From assembly GCF_001939065.1 (NCBI RefSeq), contig NZ_MPSZ01000005.1:124001-188000 (forward strand): a DNA stretch of 64,000 nt, read 5' to 3'. This document shows, one piece after another, positions 8,268-16,278 of this stretch; within the stretch, counting starts at the first letter, position 1; every line of letters begins with the position of its first letter. Below the pieces are notes generated by a model. That model had not been told where the DNA came from. It ran no database searches and saw nothing but the letters and a program-made list of their open reading frames with translations. Made by a program: the position numbers and the translations under genes. The DNA is from Exiguobacterium indicum HHS 31 (GTDB lineage Bacteria > Bacillota > Bacilli > Exiguobacteriales > Exiguobacteriaceae).

Positions 8268-9902
8268 ATGAATAAACCATCGAAAATTGCTTTTGCTGGA
8301 CTATCCAGCATTGCACTACTTGCTGTCGCTGCATGCGGGCAAGGAAATGATGAGAATGCAAGCGGCTCGGATTCGAAAAATAAGAAAAAGGAAGTCACGC
8401 TCGTTTCGACGACAGATGTACCTCAGCTCGATCCGACGAAAACGACGGACTCGACTTCCATCATTGTTACGAACAACGTCTTTGAAGGACTCTATCGTCT
8501 TGACGGCGATAACAAGCCAACACCTGGAATCGCAGAAAGTGTCGAAGTATCAGACGATAAAAAAACATACACGTTCAAATTGCGTAAAGATGCGAAATGG
8601 TCAGATGGATCAGCTGTCACAGCAGATGATTTCATTTATGCTTGGAAACGTGCACTTGATCCAAAGACAGCAGCAGAATACGCGTACATTTTACAAGATT
8701 TGAAAAACGCCAATAAAATCATGGCTGGAGACGCTGAACTCGATGAACTCGGTGTCAAGAAAGTCGATGACCAAACACTTGAAGTACAACTCGAAGCTCC
8801 TGCTCCTTACTTCCTTGGCTTAACGAGTTTCCCAACGTACTTACCATTAAAGCAATCATTCGTCGAAGATAAAGGCGATAAGTTTGCGACAAGTGTTGAT
8901 ACAATGGTCTTCAACGGACCTTTCGTACTCGATAAGTGGCAAGCGAACGCTGGGTGGACATATAAGAAAAATCCGGATTACTGGGATAAAGCAAGCGTCA
9001 AGATGGATCAAATTAACGTTAAAGTCGTCAAAGAGATTTCGACTGGCGTCAACCTCTTTGAATCAAAAGAAGTCGATTTTGCACCGATTACATCGGAGTT
9101 CGTCTCACAGTACGAAAAATCAGAGGATTACAAGACTCGTCCAGATGCTCGGATCAACTTCCTTCGCTTTAACCAAAAGAATAAAGCATTGAAAAACAAA
9201 AACATTCGTAAAGCACTTGCACTCGGTTTTGAGAAGCAAGGGATTACCGATGTCATCCTAAACGATGGATCAAAACCAGCGAACTTTATCGTTGCGAAGG
9301 ATTTCACATTTACACCAGATGGCGAAGACTTCCGTACGAAGTATCCGGATCTTCAAAGCTACGATGCAGATGCAGCGAAAAAAGCTTGGGATGCTGGTTT
9401 GAAGGAACTTGGTGTCAAAACAGTTGAACTCAGCATGCTCTCACGGGATGAAGATGCTTTCAAGAAAGTCTCTGAGTACTTAAAAGGTGACCTAGAGAAA
9501 CATCTTCCTGGTTTGACGATCAATATCAAACAACAACCATTCAAAAACTTCCTCGATCTCGAATCGAAGGGTGATTATGACATCTCTGCAGCTGGATGGG
9601 GACCTGACTATCAGGATCCAATGACGTTCCTCGACATGTGGTTGACAGGCGGAAGCTTCAACCGGATGGAATACTCGAACAAAAAGTTCGATGATCTCAT
9701 CAAAGGAGCGAAACAACAAGCCGATGAAGCGAAGCGTTGGTCTGATATGCAAGAAGCTGAAAAAATCTTGCTAACAGATGACTACGCGATTGCGCCGATC
9801 TACCAAAAAGGTGAAGCTTACTTGCAACGGACAAACATTGATAAATTATACCGTCACCCATTCGGTGCCGATATGAGCTTTAAATGGATGGAAGTAAAAT
9901 AA
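8268..9902 (+). CDS. Oligopeptide ABC transporter substrate-binding lipoprotein (OppA-like)
   Basis: A 544-residue lipoprotein with a lysine-bearing signal peptide and the lipobox AVAAC, so it should be anchored on the outer face of the membrane. The body is SBP family 5: KTYTFKLRKDAKWSDGSAVTADDFIYAWKR near the N-terminus, then FNGPFVLDKW and NFLRFNQKNKALKNKNIRKAL. Length and motifs fit OppA/DppE-type peptide-binding proteins. There are no permease or ATPase genes next to it, so it must use a transporter encoded elsewhere or act as a sensor. GGGGGG precedes the ATG and a hairpin terminator follows, making it a single-gene unit. Confidence 0.9.
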   Translation: MNKPSKIAFAGLSSIALLAVAACGQGNDENASGSDSKNKKKEVTLVSTTDVPQLDPTKTTDSTSIIVTNNVFEGLYRLDGDNKPTPGIAESVEVSDDKKTYTFKLRKDAKWSDGSAVTADDFIYAWKRALDPKTAAEYAYILQDLKNANKIMAGDAELDELGVKKVDDQTLEVQLEAPAPYFLGLTSFPTYLPLKQSFVEDKGDKFATSVDTMVFNGPFVLDKWQANAGWTYKKNPDYWDKASVKMDQINVKVVKEISTGVNLFESKEVDFAPITSEFVSQYEKSEDYKTRPDARINFLRFNQKNKALKNKNIRKALALGFEKQGITDVILNDGSKPANFIVAKDFTFTPDGEDFRTKYPDLQSYDADAAKKAWDAGLKELGVKTVELSMLSRDEDAFKKVSEYLKGDLEKHLPGLTINIKQQPFKNFLDLESKGDYDISAAGWGPDYQDPMTFLDMWLTGGSFNRMEYSNKKFDDLIKGAKQQADEAKRWSDMQEAEKILLTDDYAIAPIYQKGEAYLQRTNIDKLYRHPFGADMSFKWMEVK

Positions 9903-9920
9903 CCCTTTAAAACATTGATG

Positions 9921-9957
9921 AACAAGTAGCGGACCTCGTTCCCTACTTGTTTTTTTA
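9921..9957 (+). terminator. Terminator of the oppA-like gene
   Basis: Arms AACAAGTAG / CTACTTGTT followed directly by a run of T on the plus strand, 19 bases after the stop. Confidence 0.85.
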
Positions 9958-9980
9958 TTTCCAGACGACATTCTCAAAAA

Positions 9981-10020
9981 ACAACAAAGACCCCTTCTGA
10001 CGGAGCCATCGGGGGTCTTT
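9981..10020 (-). terminator. Terminator of the small gene 10019-10276
   Basis: Arms AAAGACCCC / GGGGTCTTT; on the minus strand the stem is followed by a T-rich stretch (TGTTGTTTTTT). It overlaps the stop codon of the gene. Confidence 0.75.
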
Positions 10021-10276
10021 ACTGTGCAATTTGTTTATAAAAAGCAATCTCTTCATCCTGTCCTTCCTCAACTGCTCGGAAGAATTCAGCGAAGTAAGCA
10101 TAAAGAACGGTGCGTTCCTCATACGTTGGTCGAGCTTGACGAATGACGGAGAATGCAAGATTTCGCAACTGACGTTTTGTTCGTCGATGTGTTGGTAACG
10201 CATGGAACTGACGCGTAAATGAACGATAGACATCCGCAATCAAAGCTTCGTGCCCTTCAAAATATGTCTTATCCAT
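10019..10276 (-). CDS. Small hypothetical protein (85 aa)
   Basis: I do not recognise this protein. It is an 85-residue, mostly helical-looking, basic protein rich in Arg, Phe, Tyr and Ala (MDKTYFEGHEALIADVYRSF at the start; an acidic EEGQDEE stretch near the end). There is no signal peptide or membrane segment. It is supported as a real gene by AAAGGAG at good spacing before the ATG, a SigA-type promoter (10380-10408), and a terminator right at its stop. A sequence resembling the nagP/nagA operator overlaps its likely transcription start, so it could be regulated by a GntR-type repressor; see findings. Confidence 0.75.
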   Translation of the reverse strand: MDKTYFEGHEALIADVYRSFTRQFHALPTHRRTKRQLRNLAFSVIRQARPTYEERTVLYAYFAEFFRAVEEGQDEEIAFYKQIAQ

Positions 10277-10363
10277 AATGATGATCTCCTTTCTAACCTT
10301 GTTGTCCTACTGTTTTCTACGAACCTTTTAGATAAAAGTTTCATAGAAAGTGAGATTTCTCAC

Positions 10364-10408
10364 AAATGATATAGACCTTACTATAACAAGCTTTCCAAAA
10401 TGATTCAA
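10364..10408 (-). promoter_or_regulatory. SigA-type promoter and operator-like block for the 85-aa gene
   Basis: On the minus strand TTGAAT (10403-10408), a 17-base spacer, and TATAGT (10380-10385) form a good SigA promoter. Just downstream (10364-10379), at the likely start of transcription, lies a block sharing AAATGA and ATAGACCTT with the operator-like sequence at nagP. The untranslated leader would be ~90 bases. Confidence 0.6.
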
Positions 10409-10492
10409 CATCCAAACTATTAAGTTTCATCAAGGAATTTTAGCCGTTTTGTAAAGTTCCTTTCTTTGATTTTAGATCATCTATTCCTAACA

Positions 10493-10526
10493 CAAAACGG
10501 TCTGAGTCCCGGAAAGAGACTCAGAC
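10493..10526 (-). terminator. Terminator of ade
   Basis: Arms GTCTGAGTC / GACTCAGAC around a 9-base loop; on the minus strand this is followed by CGTTTTG. It lies just after the ade stop. Confidence 0.75.
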
Positions 10527-10538
10527 TCGCGACGGACA

Positions 10539-12272
10539 TCAGTCTGCTTGTACTGAAATATGCTGGAAGTGTTTCACATCGAATAATCCACTGTCGGTCA
10601 GCTTTAATTCCGGAATGACCGGTAAGCAAAGGAATGACATCGTCAAATAGGGATTAAAGGAACGATCCGCCTCTAATACATCGAGGGCATCATTCAATGC
10701 TTCGAGTGTATCTCCAACTTCTTGGAAGGGACGATTCGTCATCAGTCCAGCGATTTCAAGCGGTAACTCAGCAAGTACCTCTTGCCCATTGACGGCAATG
10801 ACTCCCCCACCCGCTTGGACGAGACGTTCCGCAGCGAGTTGCATCTCTTCGTCTGATGCGCCAACGATGACGAGGTTGTGCGAATCATGGGCAACAGTCG
10901 CCGCAATCGCTCCGCGTTTCATCTTGAAACCTTTGACGATCCCGACTGCCGAGAAGGATGTGCCGTGATGCCGTTCAATGACAGCAATCTTTAAGAGATC
11001 CTGCTCCGGTACAGGCACGAAATGTCCGTCTTGAAGCGGAACGTCGAGAACCAGATGTTCCGTGACGATGCTTTTCGGAATGACTCCGATCACATGCGCC
11101 CGTGATGATTCAAGTGGAAGGGCAAATACTTCTGGTGTAATCGGTTTTGTATTCAATGCACCTCGTAACGATTCTGGAACATGCGCGCGTCGTACTGTTC
11201 GGGTCGTTTTTCCTGCTCGTGCGACACACTCACCTTTAATATAAACCTCGTCAATCACGACGTTATCAGCATCGGATAACAAGACGAAGTCCGCCCGGCG
11301 TCCCGGCACGATAGCTCCACGATCGTCCAGACGATAGGCATTCGTCGCATGCAACGATGCCATCGCATACGCTGTTTCGCGTTTAATTCCATGACGAATC
11401 GCATAGCGGATATTATAGTCGATCGTACCTTCGCGTAATGTATCATCCAAATGTTTATCGTCCGTACAGAAGAGGAAACGGCTCGCGTTGCTTTCCGTCA
11501 CAGCATCGAGTACTTCCTTCAAGTTTCGGGCAGCTGATCCTTCCCGCACTTCGACATACAGACCACGACGCGCTCGGGCAATCGCATCTTCTTTACTGAC
11601 AGATTCATGATCCGTTCGAATTCCGGCGACACCATAAATGTTAATTTCGCGTGGTCCAAGTCCCGCAGCATGACCATCGACCAGTTTTCCTGCGTCTTCG
11701 ATCTGTTTAATTTTTTGGAGCATATCGCGATCGGCTCGTTCGACCGCTGGATAATCCATGACTTCTCCCAAACCATGGACACCAGGATGATTGACGAATG
11801 GTGCAAGTGCCGCCGCATCAAGTGATGCTCCCGCGTGTTCAAACGAAGTCGCCGGTACGCAGCTCGGTAACATCATACGGACATCAAGCGCGAGACCTTC
11901 AGCATCGTCTAGCATAAAGGATAATCCTTCTGCTCCTTTGACATTCGCGATCTCATGCGGATCGGCGATAATCGTCGTGACACCTAACGGTAGAATCGCT
12001 TGCTCATACTCACTTGGCGGCACCATCGATGATTCAATATGGACATGGGCATCGACGAAACTTGGTGCGATGAAAAGTCTTTCTCCCGAACGATTCTCGA
12101 TTCCGTCATACCCCTCTCCGACAGCAGCAATATAACCTGAATCAATCGCTACATCTGCTGTATATGTCTCACGTGTCATGACATCAATGACTGAAATATT
12201 CTGATAGACGACGGCTGCTTTCTCTTTTTTGGCAGCAATCGCGATCAATCGTTCACGCACTGTTTGTTCCAT
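10539..12272 (-). CDS. ade: Adenine deaminase
   Basis: Converts adenine to hypoxanthine plus ammonia in purine salvage; a cytoplasmic metal enzyme of the amidohydrolase superfamily. The 577-residue length fits the family. The metal-binding HxH lies in APSFVDAHVHIESSMVPPSE, followed by GVTTIIADPHEIANVKG, GHAAGLGPREINIYGVAGIRTDHE and FCTDDKHLDD. The C-terminal half carries the Ade-specific AATVAHDSHNLVIVGASDEEM. GGAGGAG lies seven bases before the ATG. It is a single-gene unit divergent from the gamma-carbonic-anhydrase-like gene. A second, more divergent family member (yerA) lies at 55414-57153. Confidence 0.95.
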   Translation of the reverse strand: MEQTVRERLIAIAAKKEKAAVVYQNISVIDVMTRETYTADVAIDSGYIAAVGEGYDGIENRSGERLFIAPSFVDAHVHIESSMVPPSEYEQAILPLGVTTIIADPHEIANVKGAEGLSFMLDDAEGLALDVRMMLPSCVPATSFEHAGASLDAAALAPFVNHPGVHGLGEVMDYPAVERADRDMLQKIKQIEDAGKLVDGHAAGLGPREINIYGVAGIRTDHESVSKEDAIARARRGLYVEVREGSAARNLKEVLDAVTESNASRFLFCTDDKHLDDTLREGTIDYNIRYAIRHGIKRETAYAMASLHATNAYRLDDRGAIVPGRRADFVLLSDADNVVIDEVYIKGECVARAGKTTRTVRRAHVPESLRGALNTKPITPEVFALPLESSRAHVIGVIPKSIVTEHLVLDVPLQDGHFVPVPEQDLLKIAVIERHHGTSFSAVGIVKGFKMKRGAIAATVAHDSHNLVIVGASDEEMQLAAERLVQAGGGVIAVNGQEVLAELPLEIAGLMTNRPFQEVGDTLEALNDALDVLEADRSFNPYLTMSFLCLPVIPELKLTDSGLFDVKHFQHISVQAD

Positions 12273-12396
12273 CCTGTCTCCTCCTGTTGTAAGCGTATTT
12301 TTACCATCTTACAATTAGTTTGGAAGCTGTTGCAATTTATTTTTTGTAACGTCAAGATGAAAGAGTATCGATTTAATGTCTGAGGGGGAAAAACGC

Positions 12397-12936
12397 ATGA
12401 AATATCGTGTCGGTTCACTTGTTCCAAACATCGATCCATCCGTTTATTTAGCGGACGGATCTAAAGTCATCGGAGAGGTCACGATCGGAAAAGACTCATC
12501 TGTCTGGTTCAATACGGTCATACGCGGAGATGAAGGTCCGATTCACATCGGGGAACGCGTCAACATCCAAGACGGTTCGATGATTCATCAGTATGAAGGG
12601 TATCCGACTATCATTGAAGATGAAGTGACGATTGGTCATATGGCGATGATTCACGGCGGAATCATTCGAAAAGGAGCGTTAATCGGAATGTCGGCGACGA
12701 TCCTCGATGAAGCCGAAATCGGAGAAGGAGCATTCGTTGCTGCCGGAAGCCTTGTTCCGCCAAAAATGAAGGTACCTGCCGGCGCGATGGTCATGGGTGT
12801 TCCTGCAAAAATCGTCCGGGATATCAGTGACCATGATCGATTCATCATGGAACGAACAGTCCGAAAATACGTGAAACGAGGTCAGCAGTATGCTGACAGT
12901 TTTGAAGCTATCACAGAGGATATGACAAGTTTGTGA
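12397..12936 (+). CDS. Gamma-carbonic-anhydrase-like hexapeptide-repeat protein (YtoA/YrdA-like)
   Basis: A 179-residue left-handed beta-helix protein made of hexapeptide repeats (VIGEVTIGKDSSVWFNTVIRGD, VTIGHMAMIHGG, GALIGMSATILDEAEIGEGAF). The three histidines expected to bind metal in gamma-carbonic anhydrases are visible in MIHQYEG and IGHMAMIHGG, so a zinc or iron enzyme is possible. Members in Bacillota are often inactive or unassigned. The start at 12397 is preferred over the ATG at 12376, because GAGGGGG sits just upstream of it. The gene is divergent from ade, with the promoters in a ~125-base interval. Confidence 0.85.
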   Translation: MKYRVGSLVPNIDPSVYLADGSKVIGEVTIGKDSSVWFNTVIRGDEGPIHIGERVNIQDGSMIHQYEGYPTIIEDEVTIGHMAMIHGGIIRKGALIGMSATILDEAEIGEGAFVAAGSLVPPKMKVPAGAMVMGVPAKIVRDISDHDRFIMERTVRKYVKRGQQYADSFEAITEDMTSL

Positions 12937-13047
12937 GAACGTTTACAAAGTTCACAGGTTCTTAATACCTCCCCTCTTCCGTCTTTACAATTCTTTCGTA
13001 CACTAGAGGTGTAAGAGATGAATCAAGACACAGAGAGGGGATTTTAT

Positions 13048-13233
13048 ATGATTCCAGTATACGAAGAACGCATCATGTCTGATTTGTTTTCATCTACGAA
13101 TAACCCAAGTTACGGTTTGCCGACGTTACCCGAATCGGAAACGGATTGGTTGACAGTCGAGATTCAAACACGTATCGTTAAAGATGCCGAGCACCGCCTT
13201 GGAACATTAAACCGAGAGGAAGAACGTGTATGA
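13048..13233 (+). CDS. Small hypothetical protein (61 aa)
   Basis: I do not recognise this protein. It starts MIPVYEERIMSDLFSSTNNP, is polar and acidic in the middle (ESETDWLTVE), and ends in a charged helix-like stretch KDAEHRLGTLNREEERV. It has no membrane segment. The ATG at 13048 follows GAGAGGGGA at good spacing, so it is preferred over the earlier ATG at 13018, which lies within the likely leader. TACACT at 12999-13004 could be a -10 but has no convincing -35. Its stop codon overlaps a second very short ORF, and a terminator-like hairpin follows at 13343-13372. Confidence 0.65.
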   Translation: MIPVYEERIMSDLFSSTNNPSYGLPTLPESETDWLTVEIQTRIVKDAEHRLGTLNREEERV

Positions 13234-13283
13234 TTCAGCAACGCACTGTTCGCGCTTGGCTCGCTAGTCGCATCAAAAAATAA
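13230..13283 (+). CDS. Possible 17-codon translationally coupled peptide ORF
   Basis: The ATG overlaps the stop of the preceding gene as ATGA, and GAGAGGAAG lies 7 to 15 bases upstream. The peptide MIQQRTVRAWLASRIKK is strongly basic (five Arg/Lys of seventeen) and could form an amphipathic helix. Being this short it may be chance; the overlap and the ribosome site are the only support. Confidence 0.35.
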   Translation: MIQQRTVRAWLASRIKK

Positions 13284-13340
13284 TTTAATCACTTGATTAC
13301 GTATTTTCCAAAACGATATAGCGCGTCAGCGCGCATACCA

Positions 13341-13372
13341 AAAGAGCCGAAGCGGATTCCCGCCTCGGCTCT
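13341..13372 (-). terminator. Terminator of the opuF operon
   Basis: Thirteen-base arms (AGAGCCGAAGCGG / CCGCCTCGGCTCT, one G-U pair) followed by TTTT on the minus strand, seven bases after the opuFB stop. It may also stop transcripts of the plus-strand small gene. Confidence 0.8.
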
Positions 13373-13378
13373 ACCTGT

Positions 13379-14962
13379 TTATTTTGAAATTAATCCTTCT
13401 TCGATCAAGAAATCACGCGCGACTTTTTCAGGGCGCTGTTTCTCGACATCTGCTTTGTAATTCAATTCTTGCATCTTCTCATCCGTAATTTTATCTTTTA
13501 ACGTGTTGAGGACTTTTTTCAGCTCCGGATGTTCTTCAAGTGTTTCTTGACGAACAAGCGGTACCGCATAGTATGGTGGGAAGAACTTTTTATCGTCTTC
13601 TAGCACTGTTAAATCGAATTTTTGTAACAAACCATCTGTTGAGAAGCTATCGATGACGTTCGTTCGACCATTTGTCAGTGCTGTATAACGGAGTCCTCCA
13701 TCGACTGGTTGTACATCTTGGAATTTCATATCTGGATACTTTTTCTTCAAACCAAGATAACCATCTTCACGGTTCGCGAATTCGATTGTTGATCCGAGAA
13801 TCAAACGATCACTGACTTTTGACATATCTGATACCGTCTTCAAGTCATATTTTTCGATATCTTCTTTCGTCATGGCAAGGGCATACGTATTGTTGAAACC
13901 GATTGGGTCAAGGACGTCGACCTGACTTTTTTCCGGAATCATCTTCCCGACTTTTGCATAGACCGTTTCCGGATCCGTCTCGACGTCTTGCTTGAGCACG
14001 TCGATCAACAAAGTACCTGTGTACTCGACATACGCGTCGATTTCCCCTTTTTCAAGCGCCCCGTAAGCGACTTTCGTCCCGCCGAGGTTTAATTGACGTT
14101 CGACTTCTAAATCCGTTTTATCTTCGATTAAATCCGCTAACATATTTCCGAGAATCAATTGTTCTGTAAAGTTCTTCGATCCGATGACGATCTTATCGTC
14201 CTTAAGGAAAGAGTAAGCGACCGATCCACCAATTAATATGAAAACGATACTTGCGATCGCGATCTTGCGTCCAGCTGGCATCGCCTTGCGACGCTTCCGT
14301 GCCTTATTCTTGATTCGACCATCTGCAAGTGGAATCCCATTTGGCGCCACGGAGTATTCAATCCGACTGACGACGAAGTCGATGACGAGTGCTAAAATAC
14401 CGGCTGGGATTGCTCCGGCAAGAATCTGGTTATTATCAACTGTTTGAATACCTGAGAATACGAGGTAACCAAGACCACCGGCACCGATGAATGCTGAGAT
14501 CGTCATTAAACCAACAGCTGTAACGGCTGAAATTCGAATCCCTGCCATCATGATCGGCAAAGCAAGTGGAATCTGAACCTTACTGAGGATTTGCCGATCC
14601 GTTAAACCAATTCCTTTAGCTGCTTCGAGCGTGTCCCCTGGAATGCTCGACAGACCCGTGTACGTATTTTTAACGATTGGCAAGAGTGAATAAAGCACGA
14701 CCATGATAATCGCTGGTGTCGATCCGATACCAATGAACGGAATCAAGAAACCGAGTAAAGCAAGACTCGGAACAGCTTGCACGACGCTCGTCAGCGCAAG
14801 GACAGGCTTCGCGAACTTTTGGTAACGGGTGATCAGAATCCCGATCGGAATCCCGAGAACGACCGCGATGACGACGGCAAAGACCGTCAGCTGTAAGTGC
14901 TCTAGCAATAAATCACCGATCTGATCGGTATTATTTTTTACATAATCAAAGAATCCGCTCAT
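13379..14962 (-). CDS. opuFB: Osmoprotectant ABC transporter, fused permease and substrate-binding protein (OpuFB)
   Basis: Imports compatible solutes such as glycine betaine together with OpuFA. The 527-residue protein is a fusion. The N-terminal ~215 residues are an OpuBB/OpuCB-type permease with six membrane segments and the ATPase-contact loop EAAKGIGLTDRQILSKVQIPLALP. After a basic linker and one more membrane anchor (~230-255) comes a periplasmic-type binding protein domain, starting DDKIVIGSKNFTEQLILGNM and continuing GALEKGEIDAYVEYTGTLL. This layout matches the OpuF type known in some Bacillales. The ATG overlaps the opuFA stop as ATGA, implying coupling and equal dosage. Confidence 0.92.
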   Translation of the reverse strand: MSGFFDYVKNNTDQIGDLLLEHLQLTVFAVVIAVVLGIPIGILITRYQKFAKPVLALTSVVQAVPSLALLGFLIPFIGIGSTPAIIMVVLYSLLPIVKNTYTGLSSIPGDTLEAAKGIGLTDRQILSKVQIPLALPIMMAGIRISAVTAVGLMTISAFIGAGGLGYLVFSGIQTVDNNQILAGAIPAGILALVIDFVVSRIEYSVAPNGIPLADGRIKNKARKRRKAMPAGRKIAIASIVFILIGGSVAYSFLKDDKIVIGSKNFTEQLILGNMLADLIEDKTDLEVERQLNLGGTKVAYGALEKGEIDAYVEYTGTLLIDVLKQDVETDPETVYAKVGKMIPEKSQVDVLDPIGFNNTYALAMTKEDIEKYDLKTVSDMSKVSDRLILGSTIEFANREDGYLGLKKKYPDMKFQDVQPVDGGLRYTALTNGRTNVIDSFSTDGLLQKFDLTVLEDDKKFFPPYYAVPLVRQETLEEHPELKKVLNTLKDKITDEKMQELNYKADVEKQRPEKVARDFLIEEGLISK

Positions 14963-16086
14963 TGGACTTCCTCCTCATGAATGAATTGCTCACTCAAGAC
15001 GGAAAGTAAGCTACTACGTGTGATCAACCCTCTGAGTTTTCCTGTTGCATCCGTTACTGGTAGATAACCAGTCTCTTCCTGATTCATGACTTCAAGAACA
15101 TCGAGTAATGAATCGTGTTCATTGACGGCGATGATTTCGCCCTCCATCACTTCTTCGATCCGTTGGCTCTTATCCGGAATCGTCTGGATGTTCTTCAACT
15201 TAATCAGCCCTTGTAAGACACGGTCACGATCGGTGATCAACAGGCTGTCGACTTTGCGTCCACGCATGATTTCAATTCCCTGCAACAACGTCCGTTTGCC
15301 ACTGATTGAAACTGGGTCCTCGATCATGATATCTTCTGCCTTGATGAATTCTGGACTACTCCAGATTTTATTTTTTCCGATGAACGATTCGACATATTCA
15401 TCTTTTGGATGACGCAAGATTTCTTCTGGAGTATCGAACTGGACGATTTCCCCATCACGCATGATACATATCCGATCCGCTAACTTGATCGCTTCATCCA
15501 TATCATGGGTGACGAAAACGATCGTCTTCTTCACTTCTTCTTGCAAGTTAAAAAGTTCTTCCTGTAGATCGTTACGGGTAACGGGATCGAGTGCACTGAA
15601 CGGCTCATCCATCAAAATGACATCAGGATCATTCATTAAAGCTCGTGCGAAACCGACACGCTGTTGTTGTCCACCACTGAGTTCGCTCGGATAACGATCG
15701 ATGAATTGCTTTGGATCAAGCCCGACCATCGTCAACAATTGTTCTGTCCGTTGATCCATTTCATCGTGATCTTTCCCCTCAAGCCCCGCAATCAATTGAA
15801 TGTTTTCCCGGACCGTCATGTGAGGGAACAAGCCGGTTTGCTGGATGACATATCCCATATGACGTCTTAATTCAATCGTATCTGTCTTCATGATGTCCTT
15901 CCCGTTGACTAAAATCGTACCTGAAGAAGGTTCAATCAATCGATTGATCATCTTAAGTGATGTCGTCTTCCCACAACCACTTGGTCCGATGAAGACAACG
16001 AGTTCACCCTTTTGAATCTCGAGCGATAAGCCTTTCAAGACGACATTGTCCTTAAACTGCTTACCGACGTTTTTGAATTCGATCAT
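14959..16086 (-). CDS. opuFA: Osmoprotectant ABC transporter ATPase with CBS domains (OpuFA)
   Basis: Cytoplasmic ATPase of the osmolyte importer. It has Walker A GPSGCGKTT, signature LSGGQQQR, Walker B VILMDEPFSALD and the switch histidine in VFVTHDMDEA. Residues ~255-375 hold two CBS motifs (EDIMIEDPVSI and a second ending GYLPVTDATGKLRGLITRSSLL), which in this family sense ionic strength or c-di-AMP. The 375-residue length fits OpuCA-type ATPases. A perfect-looking SigB promoter lies ~40 bases upstream, so the operon should respond to salt and general stress. Confidence 0.93.
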   Translation of the reverse strand: MIEFKNVGKQFKDNVVLKGLSLEIQKGELVVFIGPSGCGKTTSLKMINRLIEPSSGTILVNGKDIMKTDTIELRRHMGYVIQQTGLFPHMTVRENIQLIAGLEGKDHDEMDQRTEQLLTMVGLDPKQFIDRYPSELSGGQQQRVGFARALMNDPDVILMDEPFSALDPVTRNDLQEELFNLQEEVKKTIVFVTHDMDEAIKLADRICIMRDGEIVQFDTPEEILRHPKDEYVESFIGKNKIWSSPEFIKAEDIMIEDPVSISGKRTLLQGIEIMRGRKVDSLLITDRDRVLQGLIKLKNIQTIPDKSQRIEEVMEGEIIAVNEHDSLLDVLEVMNQEETGYLPVTDATGKLRGLITRSSLLSVLSEQFIHEEEVQ

Positions 16087-16124
16087 TCCTTCTCACTCCT
16101 TTTTACTATTTCCATATATTATGG

Positions 16125-16150
16125 TTTCCCAAAAAGATTACGGTTTAAAC
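16125..16150 (-). promoter_or_regulatory. SigB-type promoter of opuFA-opuFB
   Basis: On the minus strand GTTTAA, 14 bases, GGGAAA: both hexamers match the SigB consensus. The opuFA start is ~38 bases downstream. Confidence 0.75.
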
Positions 16151-16167
16151 AAATTTTCTGTAATTTA

Positions 16168-16193
16168 GTTTTATTTCTTTGCAAAACGGGAAT
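16168..16193 (+). promoter_or_regulatory. SigB-type promoter 1 of the deacetylase gene
   Basis: GTTTTA, 14-base spacer, GGGAAT on the plus strand. It faces away from the opuF promoter and is ~85 bases from the deacetylase start. Confidence 0.6.
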
Positions 16194-16199
16194 TTCTTA

Positions 16200-16224
16200 G
16201 TTCTTTTTTTAAAATAAAGGGAAT
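16200..16224 (+). promoter_or_regulatory. Possible SigB-type promoter 2 of the deacetylase gene
   Basis: GTTCTT, 13-base spacer, GGGAAT. The -10-like element is perfect and the -35-like element is weak. It lies closer to the gene than promoter 1. Confidence 0.4.
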
Positions 16225-16278
16225 ACCTTAATAAAGAGTACTTGTAAAGCATGTTTTTGATGAAGGAGGTACTAGACG

